64,000 nt of DNA from Homarus americanus (GCF_018991925.1 NW_024726235.1:3945630-4009629); one strand, 5' to 3'. Counted from the stretch's first letter, positions 11,400 to 23,192 are shown. Notes: generated from the sequence alone by a model not told the origin. Numbers and translations: made by a program.

Positions 11400-12760
11400 A
11401 TTTCGTCATTAACAATTAATCGATGAGATCAGATTCCCTGACCATTGGATTCATTGTTTGTACGGCATTTTCGACCTTTTTGTGCACGGTTTCTGTTGAT
11501 TGCTCTGTGAAGTGTCCTCCGTGATTTTTGCTGTTTTCTCCAATTTTGTTGTGTTAGCCATGAATATGGAAAGACAAGGTAAGAATGTTCCCAAGAAGCA
11601 TTCTGGTGATCGAATTGCCAGCGGTGAACGTAAAAGAAAGGCTATAACACTTGAAGAGAAGCTAGGTGTGTTAGGCTAGTTACTATACAGTGGTCCCTCG
11701 GTTAGCGAGCACAATTCCTTCCAGAAGGTTGCTCGTTAACCGAAAAATTCGTTAAACGAAACCATTGTTTCAATGAGTTTTTGGGTAATTGGTTCCAGCT
11801 CACTAAAAATTACATACAAACTAAAAATAAATGCAGTAAAGTACACTTACTTTGAGATGTGCATGTAGAAGGCTCATGGTTGATGATGATGATGATGATG
11901 GGAATTAGAATGGAGGTGGAGGAGAAGGGAGAAGAGAAGGCATTGGGTTGTAAGAGAAGTCACCCCATGCTGCCATTTCACCCATAAAATTTTAGTTCAC
12001 TTGGTGTAATTCAAGATTATTTTCTTTAAATCAACACTGCACTGCGCTATATATTATCAATATGTGAAATATATTTCAAAATGACCAATAATTTGACTGG
12101 AAACACAGAAGAAAAGCATTTATGTTGAAGAGTCTCAAACAAGATGTTCCTTCCTCTGAACTGGTAAACAAACTAACGCCAAGCTTGGTGTGTTGAGTGG
12201 CTGTTTGGCGCGCAAAAAACTAGCTTCCTGTACTTCAATTATGTTCATTAATTGTTAAAATGACTAAAAAATTTAATATATATAAATTTTTTAAAATTAT
12301 TGAATAGTACAACCTTCTTGATATTTACTAAAATGATAAGGAATTTGTCCTAAAACCGATTACTGTATTGGCGGACTAATACTACAGCTGGTGGGCAGCC
12401 AAATGCAGGCGAAAACATGTTGGAAAAAATTCGTAAGGAATTTGTCAACCGAGGGTTTGCTCGTTAACCGAAGTGAAGAATCTTATGGAAGGTAATTCGT
12501 TAACCGAAATCTCGTTAACCGAGGGATCACTGTATTTGTTTCAACTTTGAGTAATCTGCACGAACCCTATTTTCTCTGTAAGCCCTGTTATTTTTATTGC
12601 ATGAATTTCTATAGCGCGAGGTTTCACAAGAACACAATTATCGCATTGTAGCAGAAATGAAAGTACACACAATCGTACATACAGAATGTGCAAAAAGATA
12701 AAAGAAATGATTATCATAAGGTCAAAAACATACAGGAATAAACATTTCATATGTGTACAT
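11400..12760 (+). mobile_element. Tigger-like element A1 with transposase N-terminus, split by insertion of element B1
   Basis: At about 11560-11680 the plus strand reads MNMERQGKNVPKKHSGDRIA then SGERKRKAITLEEKLGVLG, the start of the CENP-B/Psq-type helix-turn-helix of a pogo/Tigger transposase. The frame stops where element B1 (11688-12532) is inserted. After B1, 12541-12600 resumes sequence (GAGTAATCTGCACGAACCCT, AAGCCCTGTTATTTTTATT) that in the second copy of the same family (A2, 22026-22512, minus strand) follows the transposase start directly. The catalytic DDE domain is missing, so the copy is dead. Outer boundaries are approximate. Confidence 0.75.
11688..12532 (+). mobile_element. 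Tigger-like TIR element B1 (845 bp) with TA target duplication
   Basis: It begins CAGTGGTCCCTCGGTTAGCG and ends CTCGTTAACCGAGGGATCAC-TG, so the termini are inverted repeats, and TA lies on each side (11686-11687 and 12533-12534). Subterminal words GTTAACCGA repeat in both orientations. The interior has a GATGAT run and no transposase frame, so it is non-autonomous. Relatives: B2 at 23193-24005 (reversed) and B3 at about 38835-39596 (same orientation). Confidence 0.88.
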
Positions 12761-12769
12761 GAGTTGACA

Positions 12770-12911
12770 CACAGCGGGGAATGGGAGGGGGGAGCACTGT
12801 GCGAGATCTCTGCTGTTCTCTGTCTCGTACCCCATGTGTTGTGAAACGATTGCCAAATGGGAACGCAATATTATTGTTAGTATTATTATTATTTTTTTAT
12901 TTTATTATTTC

Positions 12912-12997
<86 letters not shown>

Positions 12998-13270
12998 CAT
13001 CATTGCTTTATTTATTCCTCACATTTACTGATACACTATGCACGTAACACAGTTCAGGCAGGCAGTCATCCAGCTGACTCAAGAGACATGTGTGATTGCT
13101 GGCTGTGTAAGCCATGACCTTACATGGGGGAAGAGCGTCCAGCTGGCCGCAGTTACAGCTTACTGCCTCAATTCATGTGTTCATTTCCCACACATACACA
13201 CTCATGCTTTTCATTTTTCTTATTTTATAGTTTTTTATTATATTTTTTATATTTCTAAACCACATTAGAG
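12770..13270 (+). repeat. Dispersed repeat P with internal (ATT)n array
   Basis: The left part (gtgggaggg, GTACCCCATGTGTTGTGAAA) resembles 18280-18380. After the ATT array, the right part (CACAGTTCAGGCAGGCAGTC, CAGCTGACTCA, TTACAGCTTACTGCCTCA, CACACATACACACTCATGCT) resembles 39990-40235. Three partial copies in the window show it is a repeat family; its class is unknown. Confidence 0.65.
12868..12997. repeat. (ATT)n microsatellite
   Basis: An ATT array with a few AAT and ATC interruptions, inside dispersed repeat P. The Leu- and Ile-rich frames over it are artefacts of the repeat. Confidence 0.93.
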
Positions 13271-13774
13271 TTTAGAGGACAGTATCGTAATGATGCACTC
13301 TTGGAGCACAGAATCCCCAGTTTGTCAGACTTCCCTACTGGGTTTTCCCAGTGGGTCAAACATTTTTAAACCAAATTTTGATTAATCATTAAACAAGAAG
13401 GGGTGTTAAAAATTATTTATTGCTAAGTGGATCAATGGTAAGTGAGAGGTACCTGTAATTGAAATTTAGGTTTTTTCCCCCTTGGTGATTTTTGTGGTAG
13501 TATATACCTACAGTGGATATTATACAACTATTTATGATGCATCACAGGGTGTCCTTGTTATATGTTGAGTTGATATACATCATTTCACATTTGTATGTCA
13601 CTAACAAATATAGGAAGAATTTTTTTATTATACAGTACTGTACACTTACATCATATGTTTCATATCAGTATATGTCATTTGCATCATCCATTGTTTTATG
13701 GTAAGTCTGTGTGTATCCAAATATTGTTCATAAATAGTGTTGAAAACATCTAATATAATATAAAAATAACTACA

Positions 13775-13872
13775 GTATTACCCCGCCTAACGCGGTTTCA
13801 CTTAACGCATTTTTTCATATACGCGGTGCCTCGCCAGAGCTGAACTTTCACTTAACACGGATTTTTTCCACA
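13775..13872 (+). mobile_element. End fragment of a Tigger-like element (family C), interrupted by D1
   Basis: Starts CAGTATTACCCCGCCTAACG and continues with CTTAACGC words, an ...AACGCGG terminus of the Tigger type. It is cut by the TA-flanked element D1. A comparable terminus with coding sequence lies at 40686. Confidence 0.6.
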
Positions 13873-13874
13873 TA

Positions 13875-14912
13875 CAGTTGTACCCCACTTAACGCGGTCA
13901 ATTGAACCCAGAGGGTCCCGCGTTAAGTGAAATCCGCGTTAAGTGAACAACAGAACATATGGGATTAATTCCAATAGAAACCGGCCCGACCCCCAAACTC
14001 CACTTTTTGAAGGCACATACCTATGTTGTAGTAAAAATAACATCTTAATTTTATGATGGTACATGCACACAATTAATACTTAAGAGAAATAGAGAAATAC
14101 AGTCGCCAAGTTAATGTCCATTCAAATAATGGACTCGACTCCCTCCCCTCTCACACTACACAGCCGGCTAACAGATGGTCCGTCGGGGGATGGGAGTGTT
14201 GGACTGACCAGCGGTTGGAAGAGGGGGGAAGGCAAGGTGGGGTACTTTGATTGACAGATAATGTCGTGAAGAATATTTTTTCTTTTATTAACTGAAGATA
14301 TGTGTTTTAGCTCATAAAATTCATACAAATTACCCGGCCAGAATATAATTTACATTGCTGGAATTCTTATAATTTGGTGACCATTTTGAATATAAACATC
14401 ATATATTTTGCATTAGACATACAAATTTTAGATAAAATGTTTTCTCTGAGTAACTATGTTATCTTTTGTGCAAAATATATGACATTTATATTCAAAATAT
14501 TCCTGGTCTTACAAGGAATCCAGCAATGTCAATTGTATTATCCTAACTTTAGTTTGAGGTATTATTTATTAAAATTTAGTGGTTTTCCCCCAAAAATTTC
14601 TCAGAGAGGGAAGAGCCGGTAGTGTAGTGTGAGAAGAGGGGGAGGGAGTTGAGTCCATTATTTGAATGGACATTAACTTGGCGACTGTATTTCTCTATTT
14701 CTCTTAAGTATTAATTGTGTGCATGTACCATCATAAAATTAAGATGTTATTTTTACTACAACATAGTTAAGTGTCTTCAAAAAGTGGAGTTTGGGGGTCG
14801 GGCCGGTTTCTATTGGAATTAATCCCATATGTTTTGTTGTTCACTTAACGCGGATTTCACTTAACGCGGGACCCTCTGGGTTCTATTGACCGCGTTAAGT
14901 GGGGTACAACTG
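13875..14912. mobile_element. Tigger-like foldback element D1 (1038 bp, ~290-bp TIRs)
   Basis: Begins CAGTTGTACCCCACTTAACG and ends CGTTAAGTGGGGTACAACTG, flanked by TA (13873-13874, 14913-14914). The inverted match extends far inward: GACCCCCAAACTCCACTTTT at the left against its complement near 14775, CATCTTAATTTTATGATGGT (14041) against ACCATCATAAAATTAAGATG (14727), and GTCCATTCAAATAATGGACT (14115) against its complement near 14660. The arms are about 290 bp of high identity around a ~450-bp centre. No transposase frame is present. A degenerate relative occupies about 41041-41776. Confidence 0.88.
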
Positions 14913-15989
14913 TATAATAAGTATTAAAAATACAGTACCCTACAAGTGTTATGCTGTACTGTATTTCTATCACGCCAAAATATGTCAGTTGCCTCTCTCA
15001 CGATTGTATGTCATGCCAATATTATACGTAAGTAACCATAGAATTTGCAGAAAATTCATCTCATTATGCACGTGTGCCTTATGAATAAATAAAATTCTAT
15101 ACTCTCTACAGTAATATAAAAATATAAAAGAAAACTTAGGAGAGTAGGATATATTCTGTTGGGAGAGTGCATCTAAGAGTAGCAGGCAGTTTGACAACAC
15201 ACCGGGACTCGCTAGACTACTGTATATCTCACTGCGGACATTTAAATCACGCGTGTTCCAACATAAAAAATTTAAATGTATAAAACTTTATTCAGTTCTT
15301 ATACAATGTAGGGTTTGCATGTAAGGAAATGGAGTGAGAAATAAGACACAAGTTTGATCAGATTTATTTCAAGTTCCTATTGCTAATTATATCTGATTAA
15401 TTGAGATACCAGTAGGCTATAGTCAGATGTTATAATTCATCAGTTTTCTGTCAAGTTACATGGATACCTCTGTCTTAAAAATGTTTGATTCCTAAATTTT
15501 CTTTCATTTATCCCTCAATAAGCCTTAGATTGAGAAAATTTAATATTTTCATATACAGTACAGTAATGGTAAATGACAAAAAAATAACATTTTGGTAATT
15601 TTTTTTAATTGATATAAAAAATTATTTTATTTAAAAGAAATAAATCCTGATTCTTTTCCAAACCTGCTCTAACCATAGCAGGAACTGGCAGGGGGTTGTC
15701 CTCATGAAGGTACAGTATCTTGCAAGGCAAACCCCTCCCCTCTCAGCTATGAAATGGGGTTCCAAGATTCAATCCTCCTTTTATACAAACAAAATTAACC
15801 TTTCCTGAGTGAAAGTAAAAGATAGATTGGGATTTGTTCATATGTTTGTAGGTGTTAATGGAGAGTTTAAAATAAATTATATTGAAACAAAGTGTACTTC
15901 AGTAAAATATGTAAAACAATGGTCACTCTTGGAACAAGAACAAGATGTAAACATTTATATGCTTACAGTATTTTGTTTTACCTCCTCAG
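14913..15989. other. Intron before the GRAM-core exon
   Basis: AT-rich intron DNA; no exon or element was recognised beyond short TACAGTA/TACTGTA words. Confidence 0.5.
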
Positions 15990-16177
15990 GGAGTTGTGGC
16001 AGGCGTCCTCCTAGTGACTCCAAATGCAGTAATGTTTGATCCTAATGTGTCTGATCCTCTGGTTATTGAACATGGGCCTGAAAGTTATGGTGTCATCGCT
16101 CCTATGGAGTTCGTTGTTAATGCAGCACTCTATTATGACATTGCACATATGAGAGTTAAAGATACCAATCTACCAAA
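15990..16177 (+). CDS. OXR1: OXR1/mtd exon: core of GRAM/PH-like domain
   Basis: The acceptor is cctcctcag before 15990 and the donor is CCAAA|GTGAGT. The exon starts in phase 0 and ends with two bases of a Lys codon completed at 16387. It encodes the most conserved part of the GRAM/PH-like domain: GVVAGVLLVTPNAVMFDP (residues 1-18), then VSDPLVIEHGPESYGV and PMEFVVNAALYYDI. This segment is nearly invariant in animal OXR1/NCOA7 proteins and is the strongest single evidence for the family. GRAM/PH-like folds often contact membranes or phosphoinositides, but binding by this family's version is inference. The exon ends KDTNLP, where vertebrate relatives also pass into a variable linker. Confidence 0.95.
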
Positions 16178-16386
16178 GTGAGTATAATTTGCAAAGATTG
16201 GTGCACAGTGTGATGAAATAGTACTGTACAGTAATTGTATGCATCAATTATTAATGCACTACATGTAAATTTATGTTTTCTTGTATGGTGTTTATTGTAG
16301 GTATTGTAGGCTTGACTATTGTTTGTTTAGATACTGGCAATGTTATATCAGCTTATTTACAGTATTTTTTTTTTTCATCCATGAAG

Positions 16387-16972
16387 GCCTGAAATTCCAA
16401 AGCCAGAGATCTACTGGGGCCCAAGTCACGTGGAGCGTACTGGGAGCCAAGAGTCTCCAGGGAAGGATGCGTCTCTCAGCAAAGATGCAACTTTTCCTGA
16501 ATTAGCAGCATCCCAAGATGATAATGATTCATCATGTTCTTGTGGAGGTGATACACGTGAAAGTTCAGCATTTCCAAAGGCCTTTGAGCATGAACTCCTT
16601 ACTCCCATAGGTTCAGATGTTTCTCCTGCTAGCGGTGATGGGCAACCCTCATCCGGACAGCCTTCACCTAGTGGCCTGCAGCAGCAAACAGGACCTGTTG
16701 CTGGAGATCTTACGCCGATAGCTGAGGCAAGTCGTCTAGAAGACTCCCATGCCACACCCCCAAGCCTTGCTCAAACCCAATGTGATAATACAGCTGCTCA
16801 GGACCTTGCTCAAACTGATTGGACTGCAGCAACCACACAAATGGAAGATGAGTCCATGTGCAATGATAAGAAGAGGACCACTTCAGTTACTTTTGACCTA
16901 ACTGGGGAGGGTGAAGAAGCCATACCAGACATAGGAAGTGAAGCCAGTATACAAGAATCACGGAAGCAAAAG
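16387..16972 (+). CDS. OXR1: OXR1/mtd large linker exon (IYWGP motif, acidic/Ser-rich)
   Basis: The acceptor follows a run of T and ends at 16386 (tttcatccatgaag); the donor is AAAAG|GTAAGC. One base completes the Lys codon from the previous exon, followed by 195 codons. The first residues, PEIPKPEIYWGPSHVER, include the IYWGP motif typical of this family just after the GRAM-like domain. The rest is low-complexity: Ser/Asp-rich, a DDNDSSCSCGG stretch, Pro/Gln-rich segments (GQPSPSGLQQQTGP) and an acidic tail ending ESRKQK. It is probably disordered. Arthropod and vertebrate relatives have linkers of very different length here. If the donor is skipped, the frame reads only eight residues into the intron before a stop near 17004, so an intron-retaining transcript would be truncated after the GRAM-like domain. 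Confidence 0.92.
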
Positions 16973-17138
16973 GTAAGCAATGAAGCAAAGTTACAGTATT
17001 TTTAATCCATTGTCCTGTCATTTAAAAAATATATATATATATTTAAACTAGGAGATAAAAAGATTTGTATAGATTTTTTTTTACTTTTTTGTTATTATAA
17101 CTCTTAACAATTTAGGCATAATTTTTTTTTTATGCTAG

Positions 17139-17267
17139 TGGATATCACAAAGCCGGTTGTGGCGAACAGAAACAAGCTGCAACTCTTCGGCATCAGAAAA
17201 GTTAACTCACACCCATAAACCTGCAGCCTCAAAACCTTTGAGTGCTTTACGCTCGGGTCAAGCAGAG
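17139..17267 (+). CDS. OXR1: Probable OXR1/mtd cassette exon (43 codons)
   Basis: This is a candidate exon inferred from splice sites and frame. A T-rich tract is followed by tttatgctag|TGG, and the far end is CAGAG|GTGAGA. The 129 bases are open in phase 0 (WISQSRLWRTETSCNSSASE, then EKLTHTHKPAASKPLSALRS). Phase 0 matches both the preceding exon, which ends at 16972, and the next confident exon at 21431. Because the length is a multiple of three it can be included or skipped without changing frame, so it may be alternatively spliced. The composition (Ser, Thr, Lys, His) fits the variable linker, but I recognise no conserved motif. Confidence 0.6.
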
Positions 17268-17578
17268 GTGAGAGTAAAGTAATGATGAACACAAAGTAGC
17301 AGTGCTAGTATGGTCATGTAGAAGTTTCAAGCAATTTAAGTCATTGAACTACAGGTAGTGAGTTTAGTAATAAGTATTACTTTAGATTTCTGATTATTAT
17401 CTGTATCTGACCCCCATTATCTCTACTGTAAAAGTTGTCCAGTTGCTGTATCTTTTGAATTTTTTAATCTTACTCTTCATTTGTCTAGTTGATGAAATAG
17501 TACCATGAGTCTGTGATATTGTACCACGTTAATATACATGTGATACCAGTGTTCTGTAAAATGGTATTGGTCATCTAG

Positions 17579-17617
17579 GAAGACCTTGTGAGTGATTGTA
17601 CACAAGTTGACCACTCT
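17579..17617 (+). CDS. Doubtful 13-codon OXR1/mtd micro-exon
   Basis: A short candidate: acceptor tggtcatctag|GAA and donor CACTCT|GTGAGT enclose 39 bases that are open in phase 0 (EDLVSDCTQVDHS), compatible with the exons on either side. Against it, the same frame stays open for about 90 residues past the donor, into a reverse-transcriptase remnant, so the splice-like signals could be chance or part of the retroelement. It is listed only because length and phase both fit. Confidence 0.22.
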
Positions 17618-17619
17618 GT

Positions 17620-19360
17620 GAGTATTCAGCCTGTCATTGGTGTAAAGTTGCCAAGTACTGGAAATAGGTTCAGAGAGGGAAAAGGAAGATTAATAACTGT
17701 GAGTGAAAAATTTTGTAGGTGGGAAGAATTTGTTTTTTGCATTTATGGGTTTAAAGAATTATGTGATGGAGAAACATTAAAAATTTATGAAATAAATAAA
17801 AAACTGATGACTGCTGCTCAAAATTCCTATAAGGAGAGTGAAGCATTGCCTAGAGCAGATTGGGAAGTGGGAAACTGGTTTGCAGGGTAAGGACGACTAC
17901 TTCTAGAATGTGTATTGTCACCATGGTTGTTTAATATCTTTATGGAGTAATGGCAAGAGTTGCAAGCTTGATGAATAATAATATGAAATGTAAATGGGAG
18001 ATGATACACCTGGTGTTTACACTGATTTAGTAAATGATTTGGATAAAATTAACGAATGTTGGTGAATGAATTTGCTTGACTGTATAACAGGAGAAAGTTT
18101 AGAGTTAAGCCCCGGTCACATGAGCGCTTTCATGACCAAATTCTGGACTGAAATTTATTTTGGGCAAGTTTGGGGAGAAATTTAACTGGATGATCGTGAT
18201 CGTCAAGTCTTGATAATTTCAAGCAAGATTCCTGGGTTAAAACTTGGCTAATACTGTGTTTAATCACACGAAGTGTGGATTGTGGGAGGAGGAGGAGGAG
18301 GGAGCAGTGTTTGTGGATCTCAGCCACTTCTGTGTCCCAAGTGCAGTGAAACTATTGCCTACTAGCAATGCAGTATTTTTTAATTTTTTATTAATTAGTT
18401 TTTATTTATTCTGCATACAGTATTTACTGGTACAGTACTATAGTATACATGTGGTCCTGGTCCCTAGTTACCTCAGATAATGAGAAGTGTATATAAAAAA
18501 TATGTGGTGAAAGTTGCCGGCTGGGGACACATCCCCCCCTAATTACATTGATTCTTATGGGGAAGAGACCTGCAGAATCCTCCTCTTATGTTTTCTGACA
18601 TGTATACTGGACATGGACCAGCAACTTATGAACAAACAAACAAATGAAAGAACACACACACACACACACACAAAAGAGGAAGGTGCGAGTCCAAACATCA
18701 GCTGACCCCCAATATTTTCAAATTCATTATTCACAGTAACTTTTAGGAATACATCCTTTACGATAACCTGGGTGCACCTGTACTGTACTCTATACATATC
18801 ATTGTAGAGTCCCATGGTTGTCATCTACTGAATCTTAACCGTGGGGTGAGAACAGTGTCAGTGGAGGTCAACTTGGAGATGTGTAGAAATATTATGGAGT
18901 CAAAATTATTTTTATTAGTGGTATTATTTTTATTTAAAATTACATCACTTTTCAGCTCGCGAGCCTTTTGGGTGGTTAGTCTGTTCTTTGTTACTTTATT
19001 ATGAACTTTAGGTTATTTGATGCCAAGGGAAGGAGCAAATTAGAAAAAGCAGAAATGACATGCTGCAGGGCAATATGTGGGATGAATAAGATACAGAGAA
19101 TAATAGAGACAAAAATAAGGAGATGTGGAAGTGAGAGATATGATATGGAGAGTAGAAAGCAGATCGGTGTCTGCTTAGATTATATGTTGAGGGAATGGGA
19201 AGTGAAAGATTGGAAAAAAGAGTGTATAGTTCATATGATAATGATAAGAATGAGAAGGGAAGACTAAGGAATAGAAAGATGGGGTGAAAGATGTACCAAA
19301 ATTGGGAGTGGACATCCAAGAAGAAGCAGTATGCACGAATGACTAGAGAGTATGGTGTCA
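17620..19360 (+). mobile_element. Non-LTR retrotransposon RT remnant in two blocks (17640-18050 and 18995-19360)
   Basis: The first block reads STGNRFREGKGRLITVSEKF at about 17650-17710, later EVGNWFAG, then (frameshifted, 17890-18010) the RT motif LSPWLFNIFM and ARVASLMNNN. The second block reads AKGRSKLEKAEMTCCRAICG, IRRCGSERYDM and RLRNRKMG, the usual C-terminal region of the same kind of ORF. The 900 bp between contain other repeat sequence (18270-18380, related to dispersed repeat P) and an AC run, so the element was split or deleted. No intact ORF remains. Confidence 0.8.
18651..18673. repeat. Short (AC)n run
   Basis: About 22 bp of AC repeats; the only simple-sequence feature between the two RT blocks. 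Confidence 0.85.
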
Positions 19361-19689
19361 AGTGTTTTTTGGGGAAGGAAGTGATAATAGGAAAACAGAT
19401 TTGGGGCCTTGTTGCAGAAGGGGTTACAGCTACCCTACATTAACAGGAAAAGGCTTGGAAGAGAATACTGCTTTTTTTCCTCTTGATGAAGACCTTAATC
19501 CTTATAAAATATCAGGAAGTATCAACTCTGTATATCTCAATCCCTCTAAGGCATTCTTTCTCCCAAGAGATGTTAAAAGAAAATTCATGGAGCTAATTTA
19601 GATTTAAGTAGAGAAGATCAATCCCCTGAGTAGTCTCTCTCTCCCTAAAAAAAAAAAAAAGCAAATAACATGTTCAAGCATAATGTACA

Positions 19690-19870
19690 GGTTTTTTTTA
19701 AAGGGAATTAGCCCACTCGGGCACCCGGGCACAGGTTCAACAACCCACAACGGAGCCTAGGGGTTAAAAACATAAGAATAGAAAGAAATTAAAAATAGAA
19801 AAGAAAAAAGTTATATTAATCTACACCACAATGAACATACAGGTATGCAGGATTGATAGGTGCAGTAGAG
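19690..19870 (-). mobile_element. LINE 3'-tail fragment (reverse orientation)
   Basis: The plus-strand words AGCCCACTCGGGCACCCGGG, CCCACAACGGAGCCTAGGGG and TATATTAATCTACACCACA recur at 20695-20815, where they lie just beyond the end of an RT ORF. It is therefore a tail-only copy of that LINE family, in the same orientation. Confidence 0.65.
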
Positions 19871-19922
19871 TATTTTTGTGGGATGCATAGTTACAGAGGG
19901 ATAAGAAAAACAAGTACAGGTA

Positions 19923-20262
19923 CAGTAAACCCTTGTTATTCGCCGGGATTTGGTTCTAAGGAATGGCACGAATAGGCAAATTGGCAAATAGTAACTTATA
20001 CTATCTCGGTGCAGTACTGCATACCTATTCCAAACAACCGATCAGCTGCGGCAGCACTGATCCCCTTTTAACGTAATTATTAATTCAACTTTCTTTGTCA
20101 GGGTCATTACTGACTTCTGCCTTTTCAATTTCACTCCACTGCTGCAGACGTGTGGGGTTTACTCGTTGTGCTGCAGGAGAGGCTTGTAAGATAGCCACCA
20201 TCTGCTTACTGCAAATAGTTGAAACCACAAATCACAAACCCACGATTAACAAGGGTTTACTG
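19923..20262. mobile_element. Tigger-like MITE J (340 bp) with TA target duplication
   Basis: Begins CAGTAAACCCTTGTTATTCG and ends CGATTAACAAGGGTTTACTG, so there are about 16-20 bp of terminal inverted repeat, flanked by TA (19921-19922 and 20263-20264). It has no transposase frame. Minus-strand words in the interior may come from a transposase C-terminus, but this is weak. Confidence 0.82.
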
Positions 20263-20689
20263 TACCGTACTGCATAGCGAAAGAACAACTTATTCTACTG
20301 AAGAGTTATTATTTTTAACAATATGTACAGTAAATACAGTAGACTTTCAATATGTGCGAGGGTAATGTTCTTGTACACCGGGAAGGAGCAGATCATGAAT
20401 TCATGGAGAAAGAAGTCAATTGGGATGTAAATGTAAAAACTTAGATTGCATTTCAAGGTAAGAGCTTGTAAACATTGAATTTATTTCCTTTCATTTTCAT
20501 AAAAGGATTTTAAGATATGAAGGGAAAAAATGGGAAGGGGACTAAGTTTTAAAATACAGTACTGTATGGTGTATATTCTCCCCTTAAGTGAACCTGACAT
20601 CACTCATCTTGTGTTTTCTATAAAATGGGATTTCAGGCTTCTATCATCTGTTTGTTTTATTCTTCTTTTTTTTATTTTTTTTATTTTTT

Positions 20690-21090
20690 TTACTGGGAAT
20701 AGCCCACCCGGGCAAAGGTCATTGACCCACAACGGGACCCTAGGGGGGCGAAAAAATAAGAGTAAAAAGAACTCGAAAATAGACAAGAAAATTATTATAT
20801 TAATCTACACCACAAAGGTGCTGGAAAACCAGCTTTTTGAAGCGAGACAGATTGTATGAGTATGGAACCACAGAAGAAGGCAGAGCATTCCACAGTTTGG
20901 CTATGTGAAGAAAGAAGGATGTACTATAACGGGTTATTCTAGTGTAAACTGGATGATGTAATATTAAGATACCAACTGGCAAACAGAGGCAGGTACTGTA
21001 CATGTAGAGGGTATAAAAATAACAAATGAGAAAAGGTTTAAGATTGCAGCTGTTCAAAACTCTTTTTATAGTACTGGTTATACGGTACAT
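20690..21090 (-). mobile_element. Non-LTR retrotransposon 3' end: RT C-terminus plus tail, reverse orientation
   Basis: The minus-strand frame at 21090-20800 contains RYSTSFFLHIAKLWNALPSS then VVPYSYNLSRFKKLVFQHLC, the F..R.A.LWN.LP motif at the end of many Jockey/CR1-like ORF2 proteins. Downstream on the minus strand is the tail sequence shared with 19690-19870. The element is heavily 5'-truncated, as is usual for LINE insertions. Confidence 0.82.
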
Positions 21091-21430
21091 GTTGGTTACT
21101 CTTGATGTTTCAAGGGAAATATAAATTTGTGAATAGCATAATTGTTAATGCACAACAAGTGTAAACGGAAAAATTTGAGAATTTATTTTTAAATTGGTTG
21201 TACGGAAATACTAGGGAATAGAGTTAAATATATAATTAGTAACAATAAGGAATACTGATCAGAGATGGGAATAAGGGTTACCAGTACATTTGAGAATAAG
21301 GAATACCTGGTGGATAGGAATTTGTCACATTCTTCTTTATTTACTAAACAGTGTATATGTTATTCATTGCTAATACATATGAAGGATGAACTTCAATGAT
21401 TAAAACTTAGAAAATGCCTTATATTTATAG

Positions 21431-21642
21431 GTTTTCAAACGCCTGTCATATCCTCTGTCATGGATGGAAAGCTTCAACACGGATAAAGACAGCATGGCCC
21501 AGAACCAGGCGGCCCACCCATCATCAGCACCACCAGTCAGTACTGTCGGAGGGAATGTTGGCCCAGAGGGACCTGATGGAAACAAAGCAGGAATGTTTTC
21601 CAATGTATTCAGTATGTCCAATGTCTCCAGTATGCTGTCCAG
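21431..21642 (+). CDS. OXR1: OXR1/mtd linker exon (YPLSWMESF motif)
   Basis: The acceptor is ttatatttatag before 21431 and the donor is TCCAG|GTGAGA. The exon starts in phase 0 and ends with two bases of an Arg codon completed at 37283. It encodes about 70 residues. It begins VFKRLSYPLSWMESFNTDKD, where the PLSWME segment resembles a short conserved block in the central region of OXR1/NCOA7 proteins. The rest is Gly/Pro/Asn/Ser-rich and ends NVFSMSNVSSMLS. It lies between LINE fragments (upstream to 21090) and the TA-array/Tigger cluster starting at 21908. The following intron is about 15.6 kb. Confidence 0.85.
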
Positions 21643-21905
21643 GTGAGATTTGTAAAGTTGAATGAATAGATTACAACCAGTTTTATTTAATTTTGTAAAG
21701 GGCTTTGCTTCTTAACATGAAGGTATCTGCTAATTTTTGCTAAGGACAATGCATAGAGGTCTTGATTAATGAGGATCATTTTAAAATTTTAAGACATTAC
21801 CGATGGATATATTAGAGCATAATGTTTTTGACAAAGAGATTTGAATGTGATATTGAAATGCTTTTTATTATTTTGTCTTGATTTTGTAGGAATACAGTAT
21901 ATATA

Positions 21906-22717
<812 letters not shown>

Positions 22718-22718
<1 letters not shown>

Positions 22719-23087
22719 TGACCGACTTACATTTGGACTTACGACCGTCGGGACTTACGACCGCCTCAGATAAAAAAAAATTTTTAAATGACACACGCAT
22801 TTCTATACCGAAAAGTTTCAGTAAATGTAGTCTCCATGTATAATTAATTATAGGGATTGTGCATTCAGCTGACTACATTAAAGGTTATGCTCGTCACACT
22901 GTATCCATTCCTATTATTTATTACTTTCACTGTACTGTATCCATTCATCATTATTTATTACTTTTACTGTACTGTAATTCATTGTAGATTTTTATTAAAA
23001 AAAAAAAATTTTTTTTTTATATCGGACTTGACCATATCGACTTACGACCTGGATTTGGGTCCTAACTTGTCGTAAGTCGGGGGTTTG

Positions 23088-23088
<1 letters not shown>
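22718..23088. mobile_element. TIR element F (GACTTACGACC family), ~370 bp
   Basis: The left end has GACCGACTTACATTTGGACT and GACTTACGACCG; the right end has CGACTTACGACCTGGATTTG and TTGTCGTAAGTCGGGGG. The ends are therefore inverted repeats built from TTACGACC words. The outermost bases merge with TA arrays on both sides. A related terminus lies at about 42157-42210. Confidence 0.7.
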
Positions 23089-23167
<79 letters not shown>

Positions 23168-23192
23168 TATATATAATATATGTATATATATA
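23089..23192. repeat. (TA)n microsatellite 3
   Basis: TA array of about 100 bp with two phase slips, between elements F and B2. Confidence 0.96.
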
